Assembly (NCBI GenBank): GCA_028753945.1
Contig: JAPNXP010000014.1
Location: 124,001 to 188,000, forward strand
Direction: 5' to 3'
Length of the DNA stretch: 64,000 bases
Source of the DNA: Hexactinellida sp. DTS-2022
Taxonomy: Eukaryota; Porifera; Hexactinellida
In this document: piece by piece, positions 10,582 through 23,892 of the stretch
Layout of the letters: every line of letters starts with the position of its first letter
Position numbering within the stretch: position 1 is the stretch's first letter
Position numbers and translations under genes: made by a program
Notes under the pieces: model-generated
The model's database searches: none
What the model was told of the DNA's origin: nothing
Seen by the model: the letters and a program-made list of their open reading frames with translations, nothing else

Positions 10582-13500
10582 CTTTATAATATTGTACGCA
10601 TTTTGCGTACAATATACAGCACATTATTTACAGTGGACCTTCGTTGGGATTCGAAATTCATTATATCCCTTTATAATATTGTACGCATTTTGCGTACAAT
10701 ATATAGCACATTATTTACAGTGGACCTTCGTTGGGATTCGAAATTCATTATATCCACTTTATAATATTGTACGCATTTTGCGTACAATATACAGCACATT
10801 ATATACAGTAGACCTTCGTTGAGATTAGAAATTCATTATATCCACTTTATAATATTGTACGCATTTTGCGTACAATGTACAGCACATTATATACAGTGGA
10901 CCTTCGTTGAGATTCGAAATTCATTATATCCACTTTATAATATTGTACGCATTTTGCGTACAATATACAGCACATTATATACAGTGGACCTTCGTTGAGA
11001 TTCGAAATTCATTATATCCACTTTATAATATTGTACGCATTTTGCGTACAATATACAGCACATTATATACAGTGGACCTTCGTTGGGATTCGAAATTTAT
11101 TATATCCACTTTATAATATTGTACGCATTTTGCGTACAATGTACAGCACATTATATACAGTGGACCTTCGTTGAGATTCGAAATTCATTATATCCACTTT
11201 ATAATATTGTACGCATTTTGCGTACAATATACAGCACATTATATACAGTAGACCTTCGTTGAGATTCGAAATTCATTATATCCACTTTATAATATTGTAC
11301 GCATTTTGCGTACAATATACAGCACATTATATACAGTAGACCTTCGTTGAGATTCGAAATTCATTATATCCACTTTATAATATTGTACGCATTTTGCGTA
11401 CAATATACAGCACATTATATACAGTAGACCTTCGTTGAGATTCGAAATTCATTATATCCACTTTATAATATTGTACGCATTTTGCGTACAATATACAGCA
11501 CATTATATACAGTAGACCTTCGTTGGGATTCGAAATTCATTATATCCACTTTATAATATTGTACGCATTTTGCGTACAATATACAGCACATTATATACAG
11601 TAGACCTTCGTTGAGATTCGAAATTCATTATATCCACTTTATAATATTGTACGCATTTTGCGTACAATATACAGCACATTATATACAGTGGACCTTCGTT
11701 GAGATTCGAAATTCATTATATCCACTTTATAATATTGTACGCATTTTGCGTACAATATACAGCACATTATATACAGTAGACCGTCGTTGAGATTAGAAAT
11801 TCATTATATCCACTTTATAATATTGTACGCATTTTGCGTACAATGTACAGCACATTATATACAGTGGACCTTCGTTGAGATTCGAAATTCATTATATCCA
11901 CTTTATAATATTGTACGCATTTTGCGTACAATATACAGCACATTATATACAGTGGACCTTCGTTGAGATTCGAAATTCATTATATCCACTTTATAATATT
12001 GTACGCATTTTGCGTACAATATACAGCACATTATATACAGTAGACCTTCGTTGAGATTCGAAATTCATTATATCCACTTTATAATATTGTACGCATTTTG
12101 CGTACAATATACAGCACATTATTTACAGTGGACCTTCGTTGGGATTCGAAATTTATTATATCCACTTTATAATATTGTACGCATTTTGCGTACAATATAC
12201 AGCACATTATATACAGTAGACCGTCGTTGAGATTCGAAATTCATTATATCCACTTTATAATATTGTACGCATTTTGCGTACAATGTACAGCACATTATAT
12301 ACAGTGGACCTTCGTTGAGATTCGAAATTCATTATATCCACTTTATAATATTGTACGCATTTTGCGTACAATATACAGCACATTATATACAGTAGACCTT
12401 CGTTGAGATTCGAAATTCATTATATCCACTTTATAATATTGTACGCATTTTGCGTACAATATACAGCACATTATTTACAGTGGACCTTCGTTGGGATTCG
12501 AAATTTATTATATCCACTTTATAATATTGTACGCATTTTGCGTACAATATACAGCACATTATATACAGTGGACCTTCGTTGAGATTCGAAATTCATTATA
12601 TCCACTTTATAATATTGTACGCATTTTGCGTACAATATACAGCACATTATATACAGTAGACCTTCGTTGAGATTCGAAATTCATTATATCCACTTTATAA
12701 TATTGTACGCATTTTGCGTACAATATACAGCACATTATATACAGTAGACCTTCGTTGAGATTCGAAATTCATTATATCCACTTTATAATATTGTACGCAT
12801 TTTGCGTACAATATACAGCACATTATATACAGTAGACCGTCGTTGAGATTCGAAATTCATTATATCCACTTTATAATATTGTACGCATTTTGCGTACAAT
12901 ATACAGCACATTATATACAGTGGACCTTCGTTGAGATTCGAAATTCATTATATCCACTTTATAATATTGTACGCATTTTGCGTACAATATACAGCACATT
13001 ATATACAGTAGACCGTCGTTGAGATTCGAAATTCATTATATCCACTTTATAATATTGTACGCATTTTGCGTACAATGTACAGCACATTATATACAGTGGA
13101 CCTTCGTTGAGATTCGAAATTCATTATATCCACTTTATAATATTGTACGCATTTTGCGTACAATATACAGCACATTATATACAGTAGACCTTCGATAAGA
13201 TTCGAAATTCATTATATCCACTTTATAATATTGTACGCATTTTGCGTACAATATACAGCACATTATATACAGTGGACCTTCGTTGAGATTCGAAATTCAT
13301 TATATCCACTTTATAATATTGTACGCATTTTGCGTACAATATACAGCACATTATATACAGTAGACCTTCGTTGAGATTCGAAATTCATTATATCCACTTT
13401 ATAATATTGTACGCATTTTGCGTACAATATACAGCACATTATTTACAGTGGACCTTCGTTGGGATTCGAAATTTATTATATCCACTTTATAATATTGTAC

Positions 13501-16500
13501 GCATTTTGCGTACAATATACAGCACATTATATACAGTAGACCGTCGTTGAGATTCGAAATTCATTATATCCACTTTATAATATTGTACGCATTTTGCGTA
13601 CAATGTACAGCACATTATATACAGTGGACCTTCGTTGAGATTCGAAATTCATTATATCCACTTTATAATATTGTACGCATTTTGCGTACAATATACAGCA
13701 CATTATATACAGTAGACCTTCGTTGAGATTCGAAATTCATTATATCCACTTTATAATATTGTACGCATTTTGCGTACAATATACAGCACATTATTTACAG
13801 TGGACCTTCGTTGGGATTCGAAATTTATTATATCCACTTTATAATATTGTACGCATTTTGCGTACAATATACAGCACATTATATACAGTGGACCTTCGTT
13901 GAGATTCGAAATTCATTATATCCACTTTATAATATTGTACGCATTTTGCGTACAATATACAGCACATTATATACAGTAGACCTTCGTTGAGATTCGAAAT
14001 TCATTATATCCACTTTATAATATTGTACGCATTTTGCGTACAATATACAGCACATTATATACAGTAGACCGTCGTTGAGATTCGAAATTCATTATATCCA
14101 CTTTATAATATTGTACGCATTTTGCGTACAATATACAGCACATTATATACAGTGGACCTTCGTTGAGATTCGAAATTCATTATATCCACTTTATAATATT
14201 GTACGCATTTTGCGTACAATATACAGCACATTATATACAGTAGACCGTCGTTGAGATTCGAAATTCATTATATCCACTTTATAATATTGTACGCATTTTG
14301 CGTACAATGTACAGCACATTATATACAGTGGACCTTCGTTGAGATTCGAAATTCATTATATCCACTTTATAATATTGTACGCATTTTGCGTACAATATAC
14401 AGCACATTATATACAGTGGACCTTCGTTGGGATTCGAAATTCATTATATCCACTTTATAATATTGTACGCATTTTGCGTACAATATACAGCACATTATTT
14501 ACAGTGGACCTTCGTTGGGATTCGAAATTTATTATATCCACTTTATAATATTGTACGCATTTTGCGTACAATATACAGCACATTATATACAGTGGACCTT
14601 TGTTGAGATTCGAAATTCATTATATCCACTTTATAATATTGTACGCATTTTGCGTACAATATACAGCACATTATATACAGTAGACCTTCGTTGAGATTCG
14701 AAATTCATTATATCCACTTTATAATATTGTACGCATTTTGCGTACAATATACAGCACATTATATACAGTGGACCTTCGTTGAGATTCGAAATTCATTATA
14801 TCCACTTTATAATATTGTACGCATTTTGCGTACAATATACAGCACATTATATACAGTGGACCTTCGTTGAGATTCGAAATTCATTATATCCACTTTATAA
14901 TATTGTACGCATTTTGCGTACAATATACAGCACATTATATACAGTAGTCCTTCGTTGGGATTCGAAATTCATTATATCCACTTTATAATATTGTACGCAT
15001 TTTGCGTACAATATACAGCACATTATATACAGTAGACCTTCGTTGAGAAACGAAATTCATTATATCCACTTTATAATATTGTACGCATTTTGCGTACAAT
15101 ATACAGCACATTATATACAGTGGACCTTCGTTGAGATTCGAAATTCATTATATCCACTTTATAATATTGTACGCATTTTGCGTACAATATACAGCACATT
15201 ATATACAGTAGACCTTCGATAAGATTCGAAATTCATTATATCCACTTTATAATATTGTACGCATTTTGCGTACAATATACAGCACATTATATACAGTGGA
15301 CCTTCGTTGAGATTCGAAATTCATTATATCCACTTTATAATATTGTACGCATTTTGCGTACAATATACAGCACATTATATACAGTAGACCTTCGTTGGGA
15401 TTCGAAATTCATTATATCCACTTTATAATATTGTACGCATTTTGCGTACAATGTACAGCACATAATATACAGTGGACCTTCGTTGAGATTCGAAATTCAT
15501 TATATCCACTTTATAATATTGTACGCATTTTGCGTACAATATACAGCACATTATATACAGTAGACCTTCGTTGGGATTCGAAATTCATTATATCCACTTT
15601 ATAATATTGTACGCATTTTGCGTACAATGTACAGCACATTATTTACAGTAGACCTTCGTTGGGATTCGAAATTCATTATATCCACTTTATAATATTGTAC
15701 GCATTTTGCGTACAATATACAGCACATTATATACAGTAGACCGTCGTTGAGATTAGAAATTCATTATATCCACTTTATAATATTGTACGCATTTTGCGTA
15801 CAATATACAGCACATTATATACAGTAGACCTTCGTTGGGATTCGAAATTCATTATATCCACTTTATAATATTGTACGCATTTTGCGTACAATATACAGCA
15901 CATTATATACAGTAGACCGTCGTTGAGATTCGAAATTGATTATATCCACTTTATAATATTGTACGCATTTTGCGTACAATATACAGCACATTATATACAG
16001 TAGACCTTCGTTGGGATTCGAAATTCATTATATCCACTTTATAATATTGTACGCATTTTGCGTACAATATACAGCACATTATATACAGTGGACCTTTGTT
16101 GAGATTCGAAATTCATTATATCCACTTTATAATATTGTACGCATTTTGCGTACAATATACAGCACATTATATACAGTAGACCTTCGTTGAGATTCGAAAT
16201 TTATTATATCCACTTTATAATATTGTACGCATTTTGCGTACAATATACAGCACATTATTTACAGTGGACCTTCGTTGGGATTCGAAATTTATTATATCCA
16301 CTTTATAATATTGTACGCATTTTGCGTACAATATACAGCACATTATATACAGTGGACCTTCGTTGAGATTCGAAATTCATTATATCCACTTTATAATATT
16401 GTACGCATTTTGCGTACAATATACAGCACATTATATACAGTGGACCTTCGTTGAGATTCGAAATTCATTATATCCACTTTATAATATTGTACGCATTTTG

Positions 16501-19500
16501 CGTACAATGTACAGCACATTATATACAGTGGACCTTCGTTGAGATTCGAAATTCATTATATCCACTTTATAATATTGTACGCATTTTGCGTACAATATAC
16601 AGCACATTATATACAGTAGACCTTCGTTGAGATTCGAAATTCATTATATCCACTTTATAATATTGTACGCATTTTGCGTACAATATACAGCACATTATTT
16701 ACAGTGGACCTTCGTTGGGATTCGAAATTTATTATATCCACTTTATAATATTGTACGCATTTTGCGTACAATATACAGCACATTATATACAGTAGACCTT
16801 CGTTGGGATTCGAAATTCATTATATCCACTTTATAATATTGTACGCATTTTGCGTACAATATACAGCACATTATATACAGTGGACCTTCGTTGAGATTCG
16901 AAATTCATTATATCCACTTTATAATATTGTACGCATTTTGCGTACAATATACAGCACATTATATACAGTGGACCTTCGTTGAGATTCGAAATTCATTATA
17001 TCCACTTTATAATATTGTACGCATTTTGCGTACAATATACAGCACATTATATACAGTAGACCGTCGTTGAGATTCGAAATTTATTATATCCACTTTATAA
17101 TATTGTACGCATTTTGCGTACAATATACAGCACATTATATACAGTGGACCTTCGTTGAGATTCGAAATTCATTATATCCACTTTATAATATTGTACGCAT
17201 TTTGCGTACAATATACAGCACATTATATACAGTAGACCTTCGATAAGATTCGAAATTCATTATATCCACTTTATAATATTGTACGCATTTTGCGTACAAT
17301 ATACAGCACATTATATACAGTGGACCTTCGTTGAGATTCGAAATTCATTATATCCACTTTATAATATTGTACGCATTTTGCGTACAATATACAGCACATT
17401 ATATACAGTAGACCTTCGTTGGGATTCGAAATTCATTATATCCACTTTATAATATTGTACGCATTTTGCGTACAATGTACAGCACATAATATACAGTGGA
17501 CCTTCGTTGAGATTCGAAATTCATTATATCCACTTTATAATATTGTACGCATTTTGCGTACAATATACAGCACATTATATACAGTAGACCTTCGTTGGGA
17601 TTCGAAATTCATTATATCCACTTTATAATATTGTACGCATTTTGCGTACAATGTACAGCACATTATTTACAGTAGACCTTCGTTGGGATTCGAAATTCAT
17701 TATATCCACTTTATAATATTGTACGCATTTTGCGTACAATATACAGCACATTATATACAGTAGACCGTCGTTGAGATTAGAAATTCATTATATCCACTTT
17801 ATAATATTGTACGCATTTTGCGTACAATATACAGCACATTATATACAGTAGACCTTCGTTGGGATTCGAAATTCATTATATCCACTTTATAATATTGTAC
17901 GCATTTTGCGTACAATATACAGCACATTATATACAGTAGACCTTCGTTGGGATTCGAAATTCATTATATCCACTTTATAATATTGTACGCATTTTGCGTA
18001 CAATATACAGCACATTATATACAGTGGACCTTTGTTGAGATTCGAAATTCATTATATCCACTTTATAATATTGTACGCATTTTGCGTACAATATACAGCA
18101 CATTATATACAGTAGACCTTCGTTGAGATTCGAAATTTATTATATCCACTTTATAATATTGTACGCATTTTGCGTACAATATACAGCACATTATTTACAG
18201 TGGACCTTCGTTGGGATTCGAAATTTATTATATCCACTTTATAATATTGTACGCATTTTGCGTACAATATACAGCACATTATATACAGTGGACCTTCGTT
18301 GAGATTCGAAATTCATTATATCCACTTTATAATATTGTACGCATTTTGCGTACAATATACAGCACATTATATACAGTGGACCTTCGTTGAGATTCGAAAT
18401 TCATTATATCCACTTTATAATATTGTACGCATTTTGCGTACAATGTACAGCACATTATATACAGTGGACCTTCGTTGAGATTCGAAATTCATTATATCCA
18501 CTTTATAATATTGTACGCATTTTGCGTACAATATACAGCACATTATATACAGTAGACCTTCGTTGAGATTCGAAATTCATTATATCCACTTTATAATATT
18601 GTACGCATTTTGCGTACAATATACAGCACATTATTTACAGTGGACCTTCGTTGGGATTCGAAATTTATTATATCCACTTTATAATATTGTACGCATTTTG
18701 CGTACAATATACAGCACATTATATACAGTAGACCTTCGTTGGGATTCGAAATTCATTATATCCACTTTATAATATTGTACGCATTTTGCGTACAATATAC
18801 AGCACATTATATACAGTGGACCTTCGTTGAGATTCGAAATTCATTATATCCACTTTATAATATTGTACGCATTTTGCGTACAATATACAGCACATTATAT
18901 ACAGTGGACCTTCGTTGAGATTCGAAATTCATTATATCCACTTTATAATATTGTACGCATTTTGCGTACAATATACAGCACATTATATACAGTAGACCGT
19001 CGTTGAGATTCGAAATTTATTATATCCACTTTATAATATTGTACGCATTTTGCGTACAATATACAGCACATTATATACAGTAGACCTTCGTTGGGATTCG
19101 AAATTCATTATGTCCACTTTATAATATTGTACGCATTTTGCGTACAATATACAGCACATTATATACAGTAGACCTTCGTTGGGATTCGAAATTCATTATA
19201 TCCACTTTATAATATTGTACGCATTTTGCGTACAATATACTGCACATTATATACAGTAGACCGTCGTTGAGATTAGAAATTCATTATATCCACTTTATAA
19301 TATTGTACGCATTTTGCGTACAATGTACAGCACATTATATACAGTGGACCTTCGTTGAGATTCGAAATTCATTATATCCACTTTATAATATTGTACGCAT
19401 TTTGCGTACAATATACAGCACATTATATACAGTGGACCTTCGTTGAGATTCGAAATTCATTATATCCACTTTATAATATTGTACGCATTTTGCGTACAAT

Positions 19501-20753
19501 ATACAGCACATTATATACAGTAGACCGTCGTTGAGATTCGAAATTGATTATATCCACTTTATAATATTGTACGCATTTTGCGTACAATATACAGCACATT
19601 ATATACAGTAGACCTTCGTTGGGATTCGAAATTCATTATATCCACTTTATAATATTGTACGCATTTTGCGTACAATATACAGCACATTATATACAGTGGA
19701 CCTTTGTTGAGATTCGAAATTCATTATATCCACTTTATAATATTGTACGCATTTTGCGTACAATATACAGCACATTATATACAGTAGACCTTCGTTGAGA
19801 TTCGAAATTTATTATATCCACTTTATAATATTGTACGCATTTTGCGTACAATATACAGCACATTATATACAGTGGACCTTCGTTGAGATTCGAAATTCAT
19901 TATATCCACTTTATAATATTGTACGCATTTTGCGTACAATATACAGCACATTATATACAGTGGACCTTTGTTGAGATTCGAAATTCATTATATCCACTTT
20001 ATAATATTGTACGCATTTTGCGTACAATATACAGCACATTATATACAGTAGACCTTCGTTGAGATTCGAAATTTATTATATCCACTTTATAATATTGTAC
20101 GCATTTTGCGTACAATATACAGCACATTATTTACAGTGGACCTTCGTTGGGATTCGAAATTTATTATATCCACTTTATAATATTGTACGCATTTTGCGTA
20201 CAATATACAGCACATTATATACAGTGGACCTTCGTTGAGATTCGAAATTCATTATATCCACTTTATAATATTGTACGCATTTTGCGTACAATATACAGCA
20301 CATTATATACAGTAGACCTTCGTTGGGATTCGAAATTTATTATATCTACTTTATAATATTGTACGCATTTTGCGTACAATATACAGCACATTATATACAG
20401 TAGACCTTCGTTGGGATTCGAAATTTATTATATCTACTTTATAATATTGTACGCATTTTGCGTACAATATACAGCACATTATATACAGTAGACCTTCGTT
20501 GAGATTCGAAATTCATTATATCCACTTTATAATATTGTACGCATTTTGCGTACAATATACAGCACATTATATACAGTAGACCTTCGTTGGGATTCGAAAT
20601 TTATTATATCTACTTTATAATATTGTACGCATTTTGCGTACAATATATAGCACATTATATACAGTAGACCTTCGTTGAGATTCGAAATTCATTATATCCA
20701 CTTTATAATATTGTACGCATTTTGCGTACAATATACAGCACATTATTTACAGT
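10582..20753. repeat. 88-bp satellite array 2 in LONP1 intron 10 (115 units + 53 bp)
   Basis: This array has the same unit and orientation as array 1. Its length is exactly 115 units plus the 53-base partial unit, less the single base also missing in array 1. The first part follows array 1 unit by unit but carries three extra units before 14251. The last units (TATATCTACTTT variants from about 20330) match the end of array 3. Larger blocks recur at 22-23 units (15395 to 17419; 16627 to 18563). Confidence 0.98.
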
Positions 20754-20930
20754 GTTACGACTACAAGCTCTATAATGCATACTTAACAGCTGATAGTTTT
20801 ATCACCTTTTGAGAGGGAAGATATGAATATCTACTTAGATATTATAACTTGTTCCTAGATACAGTATTTTCTATCTCCCTGCCAAATTTCAAGCCTGTAG
20901 CTCTTACCAGTTCCTCAATCAATTCTGACC
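20754..20930. repeat. Interspersed repeat flanking satellite array 2
   Basis: This is the same element as at 5561-5740. It shares the ACCAG insertion and the CATACAAAAAAAT variant with copy 3 but not with copy 1, one of the signs that this side of copy 2 came from a copy-3-like parent. Confidence 0.75.
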
Positions 20931-21590
20931 AAACAAACAAACATACAAAAAAATAAAAAAATCATTGTGATTTAATATATAACTGTGCACATACCAGTGT
21001 CCATTATGAATCTCCTCGCGACGCTTAGCGCTATCTGTCCCGACTCTTTCATGACGTCACCGAGCTTGCCGGTCAGCTTGAGGTCCCCAGTCCCCTTATC
21101 CGACCTCCTAATTGGAACTGACTCTATGTAGAGGGTGGACCCCCCCATTGAGGTCCACGCGAGACCCATGACCACCCCCGGAGGTGTCAAGTGGTACAGG
21201 CGATCTGAGGGGAAGACTGGCTTGCCAACGTAGTCGGACAGGTTGTCAGAAGTTATCTGTAACGGAACTGTATTATGTACCATGGATATATAAGGGTAGG
21301 GGAATATACAAATTCGGGCGTTAGTGTTGTAGTTAGAAAAGGTATAATGCATAGTCCAACAATACTAAAGCTATTCCATAGAGCCTCGTTAGTAGGAACA
21401 CCAGGGGACCGTCAAAATGTGTACGCCTTATCCGGAATTCGTATTAACTAATATCATTTACATTTGTACTGAAAAGGCTTTTAAGGGGACTGAAATAGTG
21501 TTCATATTACCCGTGTTCGTATTAGCGAGGTTCTACTGTATTCCCATTTGAATATTGGTCCCATTGCCTTACCCCAATGTGTCCCTATAC

Positions 21591-21807
21591 AAGTGACAGG
21601 GTATATAGGATACCCATACATAGGGGGTATATAGGGTACCTATACAAGTGACAGGGTATATAGGATACCCATACATAGGGGGTATATAGGGTACCTATAC
21701 AAGTGACAGGGTATATAGGATACCCATACATAGGGGGTATATAGGGTACCCATACAAGTGACAGGGTATATAGGGTCCCCATACAAAAGGGACTATATAT
21801 AGGATAC
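21591..21807. repeat. 55-bp tandem repeat abutting exon 9 donor (copy 2)
   Basis: Four units with a 55-bp period (AAGTGACAGG at 21591, 21646, 21701 and 21756) extend to the exon 9 donor. On the gene strand each unit offers GTACCC or GTATCC, like the real donors. Confidence 0.9.
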
Positions 21808-22084
21808 CTGTATGGGTCCGGTGTCCCCTGTCTCCACGAGGTGTCGTGCCGACTTCCGGAGTATCCGGTCCAGCTGTTTCTGCAGATTCCTAACTCCGCT
21901 TTCTCTGCAATACCGACTTATGAGGGCAGGCAGCACTGAGTCAGAGAGAGAGATCTGATTGGTCAGCACGCCGCTCTGACGTAGTGCCTCCGGGATTAAG
22001 TGGCGCCTCGCTATCTCCACCTGCGTAGCAACCATATAAGCACTCTGGAATGTGTGATAACCGTAATGCGGTATGGTTCGACTT

Positions 22085-22445
22085 TTACTTTTACTGTTCA
22101 CTTTTACTGTTCACACAGCAGGTTAGTGTCAGTTTGTTACACCTGTGAGGTTAGTGTCAGTTTATAACACCTGTGTGAGGTTAGTGTCAGTTTATAACAC
22201 TGTTTATACAGTCGAAACAGATTTTTTTCTAACTAACTAATAATTCTAAATGTGTAAGAAATTCCAATTTTGTTTTATTTTCAATCGGTTTATTTATAAT
22301 AACTATCGGATTTTTCTTACTTTATTTCCATGCAAAGAATTGGCTAAAAAAACAATTTCAACTATATATATGTGTAAACTCTGTGTCAGTATATAAACCT
22401 GTATATGAGGACGTTTATAACACTTGTGTATAACCCCTTTTGCAG
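22085..22445. other. Duplication junction, LONP1 intron 8 to Gln-rich gene intron
   Basis: LONP1 similarity ends at about 22085, after GTATGGTTC. Three imperfect copies of GGTTAGTGTCAGTTTATAAC follow, then a MITE (22209-22362) whose relative lies at 52164-52373. The stretch ends in a clear 3' splice site (CCCCTTTTGCAG) at 22445. It is the join of a tandem duplication. Confidence 0.75.
22209..22362. mobile_element. Family-H MITE
   Basis: It begins CAGTCGAAACAG after TA and shares its interior (CAATTCTTTGCATGGAAATA on the opposite strand) with the element at 52164-52373. Confidence 0.6.
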
Positions 22446-22634
22446 ATGTACCAGCCGGGAGTGACGTCACAGGGGGCTGGGGGCTCCCAGACTATCCTTA
22501 TGGCGCCTCAGACCGGAGGGGGCGGCGGGAACTATTTCATAGCGGCACACCCCCAACAGGGGACAGGACAGACATTCCTGCTACACCAGCCCCAGCCACA
22601 GGTATGTTAATAGGGAGTTAGTTAGTTAGGTACA

Positions 22635-22800
22635 TAGTTAGATTGTTTGTTTGTTTGTTTGTTTGTTGGATGGTTGGTTAGTTAGTTAGTTTGTTTGTTT
22701 GTTTGTTTGTTTGTTTGTTTGTTTGTTTGTTAGTTTGTTTGTTTGTTTGTTTGTTTGTTAGTTTATCTGTCTGTCTGTTAGTTAGTTAGTTAGGTAGTTA
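22635..22800. repeat. (GTTT)n / (GTTA)n tract in Gln-rich gene intron
   Basis: Long runs of GTTTGTTTGTTT broken by GTTAGTTA and CTGTCTGT. This is simple sequence with no gene. Confidence 0.9.
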
Positions 22801-22801
22801 G

Positions 22802-23464
22802 ATTGTTTATTGTTAATCGGGTGGCATACGAAGGCTCGCAATAATATGAAACCACAAGTTGGTGCCACAACTCAGCTTCTAGTTCCACCAATCAGAAGCT
22901 GGGTTGCCTGTCGGAACTTGGGGATCGGTCTGATTGGCTGGATCCCTGAAAGCACAGGAACAATCCGAGAGTCCTCCGTCCTGAGGTCCCAGAGGCCTCA
23001 GGCCTGAAACACCTCTCCACATTCCTAACGACCCATAGCAGCGCTATGACAACCATTCCATATAGCAAGAATACTGTGTATCCCTCCCATTGCCCGTTAT
23101 ACTAATTGAGATATATATTGTGGCCTACTGTGTATACAGTCAACTTCAAATCGATTGATCGAAAAAATGTCATTTGTTGGTATTAACTAAGGTTCAGCTG
23201 TACTAGAATATGAATATAGAATATAGAAAATTCGAATTAACTGGTTCGTATAACGAGGTTCTACTGTTATAATACTAGAATATTAATATTGACCAAATTT
23301 ATCATAACTATTGACTTAAAATAATCAAACAACTTAATTATGCTAGAACATCCAAAATTGACCCAATTAACCACATATTTGTATTTACCCTATTGGCAGT
23401 TGAGTTTCTATAAAAACGCAATTAAGTGGAGTGTCTATTTATAGAATTCTATAATATTCCTTAG
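22802..23464. other. Rest of Gln-rich gene intron, unassigned
   Basis: No exon is visible. The left part (22810-23010) is GC-richer, with ATTGG and CCAATC motifs. The right part has MITE-like fragments (TAACGAGGTTCTACTG near 23250). Confidence 0.5.
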
Positions 23465-23734
23465 GGTGTCCAACAAAAGGCGGGCTCGCAGATTATAATC
23501 GGATCCAACAAATCCAGCCAATCGATAGTCGCGCTGCAGCCTCAAGCGACAGCCACTTCCGGGACACAAGTGGCACAAGTGGCACAAGGTGTGACACAAT
23601 TGGTGGTCCAAGCCAAGGCACCTGGAAATGTGTCGCTGGAAGGCGCCAGAATAGTGGTACAACAACCGACACCTGTCACCTCCACTATTCACATAGACTG
23701 ACAATATTATCTGAACTAGTTTGTGTATTAAGTA

Positions 23735-23892
23735 GTAACACCTTGAGTACCAAGTGGCACATAAAGTGGCATATTAAAGGGACACAATAGTACCAAATTC
23801 TACATTCATAAACCAGAGGTATTGCCTAGGAATTTGAGATTTAACACCTTTACAAGTGGCACAAAAGGTGGCACATTAAAGGGACACAATAG
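23735..23892. repeat. Degenerate duplicate of the PSMG3 3' end
   Basis: About 90 bases starting GGCATATTAAAGGGACACAA repeat, with small gaps, the sequence that follows at 23875-23960 and covers the last codons and stop of PSMG3. The duplicate no longer reads in frame. Confidence 0.7.

Larger units (their letters stand above)
9250..22020 (-). pseudogene. LONP1: LONP1 copy 2, 5'-truncated (exons 9-12)
   Basis: Only the last four exons of mitochondrial Lon are present: 21808-22020, 20995-21256, 10132-10314 and 9250-9434 (stop at 9250-9252). They encode the C-terminal part of the AAA+ small domain and the whole protease domain, including the serine (GPSAG) and lysine (GGIKEK) of the dyad. Frames and splice sites are intact. 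Upstream of exon 9 the similarity to LONP1 ends at about 22085, where sequence of a Gln-rich gene begins. There is no start, targeting peptide or ATPase core. The left end resembles copy 1 and the right end resembles copy 3, so this copy is a recombinant. Confidence 0.85.
22446..23701 (+). pseudogene. 3' two-exon fragment of a Gln/Val-rich protein gene
   Basis: Two plus-strand exons, 22446-22601 and 23465-23701, are both in phase 0, with good acceptors (TTTTGCAG, ATTCCTTAG) and donor (CAG-GTATG). Together they read about 130 residues rich in Gln, Val, Thr and Gly (for example QTFLLHQPQPQ, QIIIGSNKS, TQLVVQAKAPG) and end HID-stop at 23699-23701. The style is that of a glutamine-rich transactivation tail. 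I do not recognise the parent, and an NF-Y/Sp-type factor is only a guess. The first codon here is ATG, but the strong acceptor before it says this is an internal exon. All earlier exons are missing because the fragment is joined to LONP1 sequence. A full copy would be expected left of the window. Confidence 0.6.

Noticed and set aside
10582..20753. The arrays as a centromere
   Set aside because: They are confined to one intron in three copies with ordinary flanking exons, and the CENP-B-box likeness lacks the CGGG core. Only a resemblance is claimed.
21585..21782. Repetitive Tyr/Pro-rich minus-strand frame
   Set aside because: A 55-bp tandem repeat read in one frame; 55 is not a multiple of three and the sequence is intronic.
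22446..22601. ATG at 22446 as the start of a small gene
   Set aside because: A strong 3' splice site lies immediately before it and the sequence is joined to a duplication breakpoint, so it is an internal exon of a broken gene.
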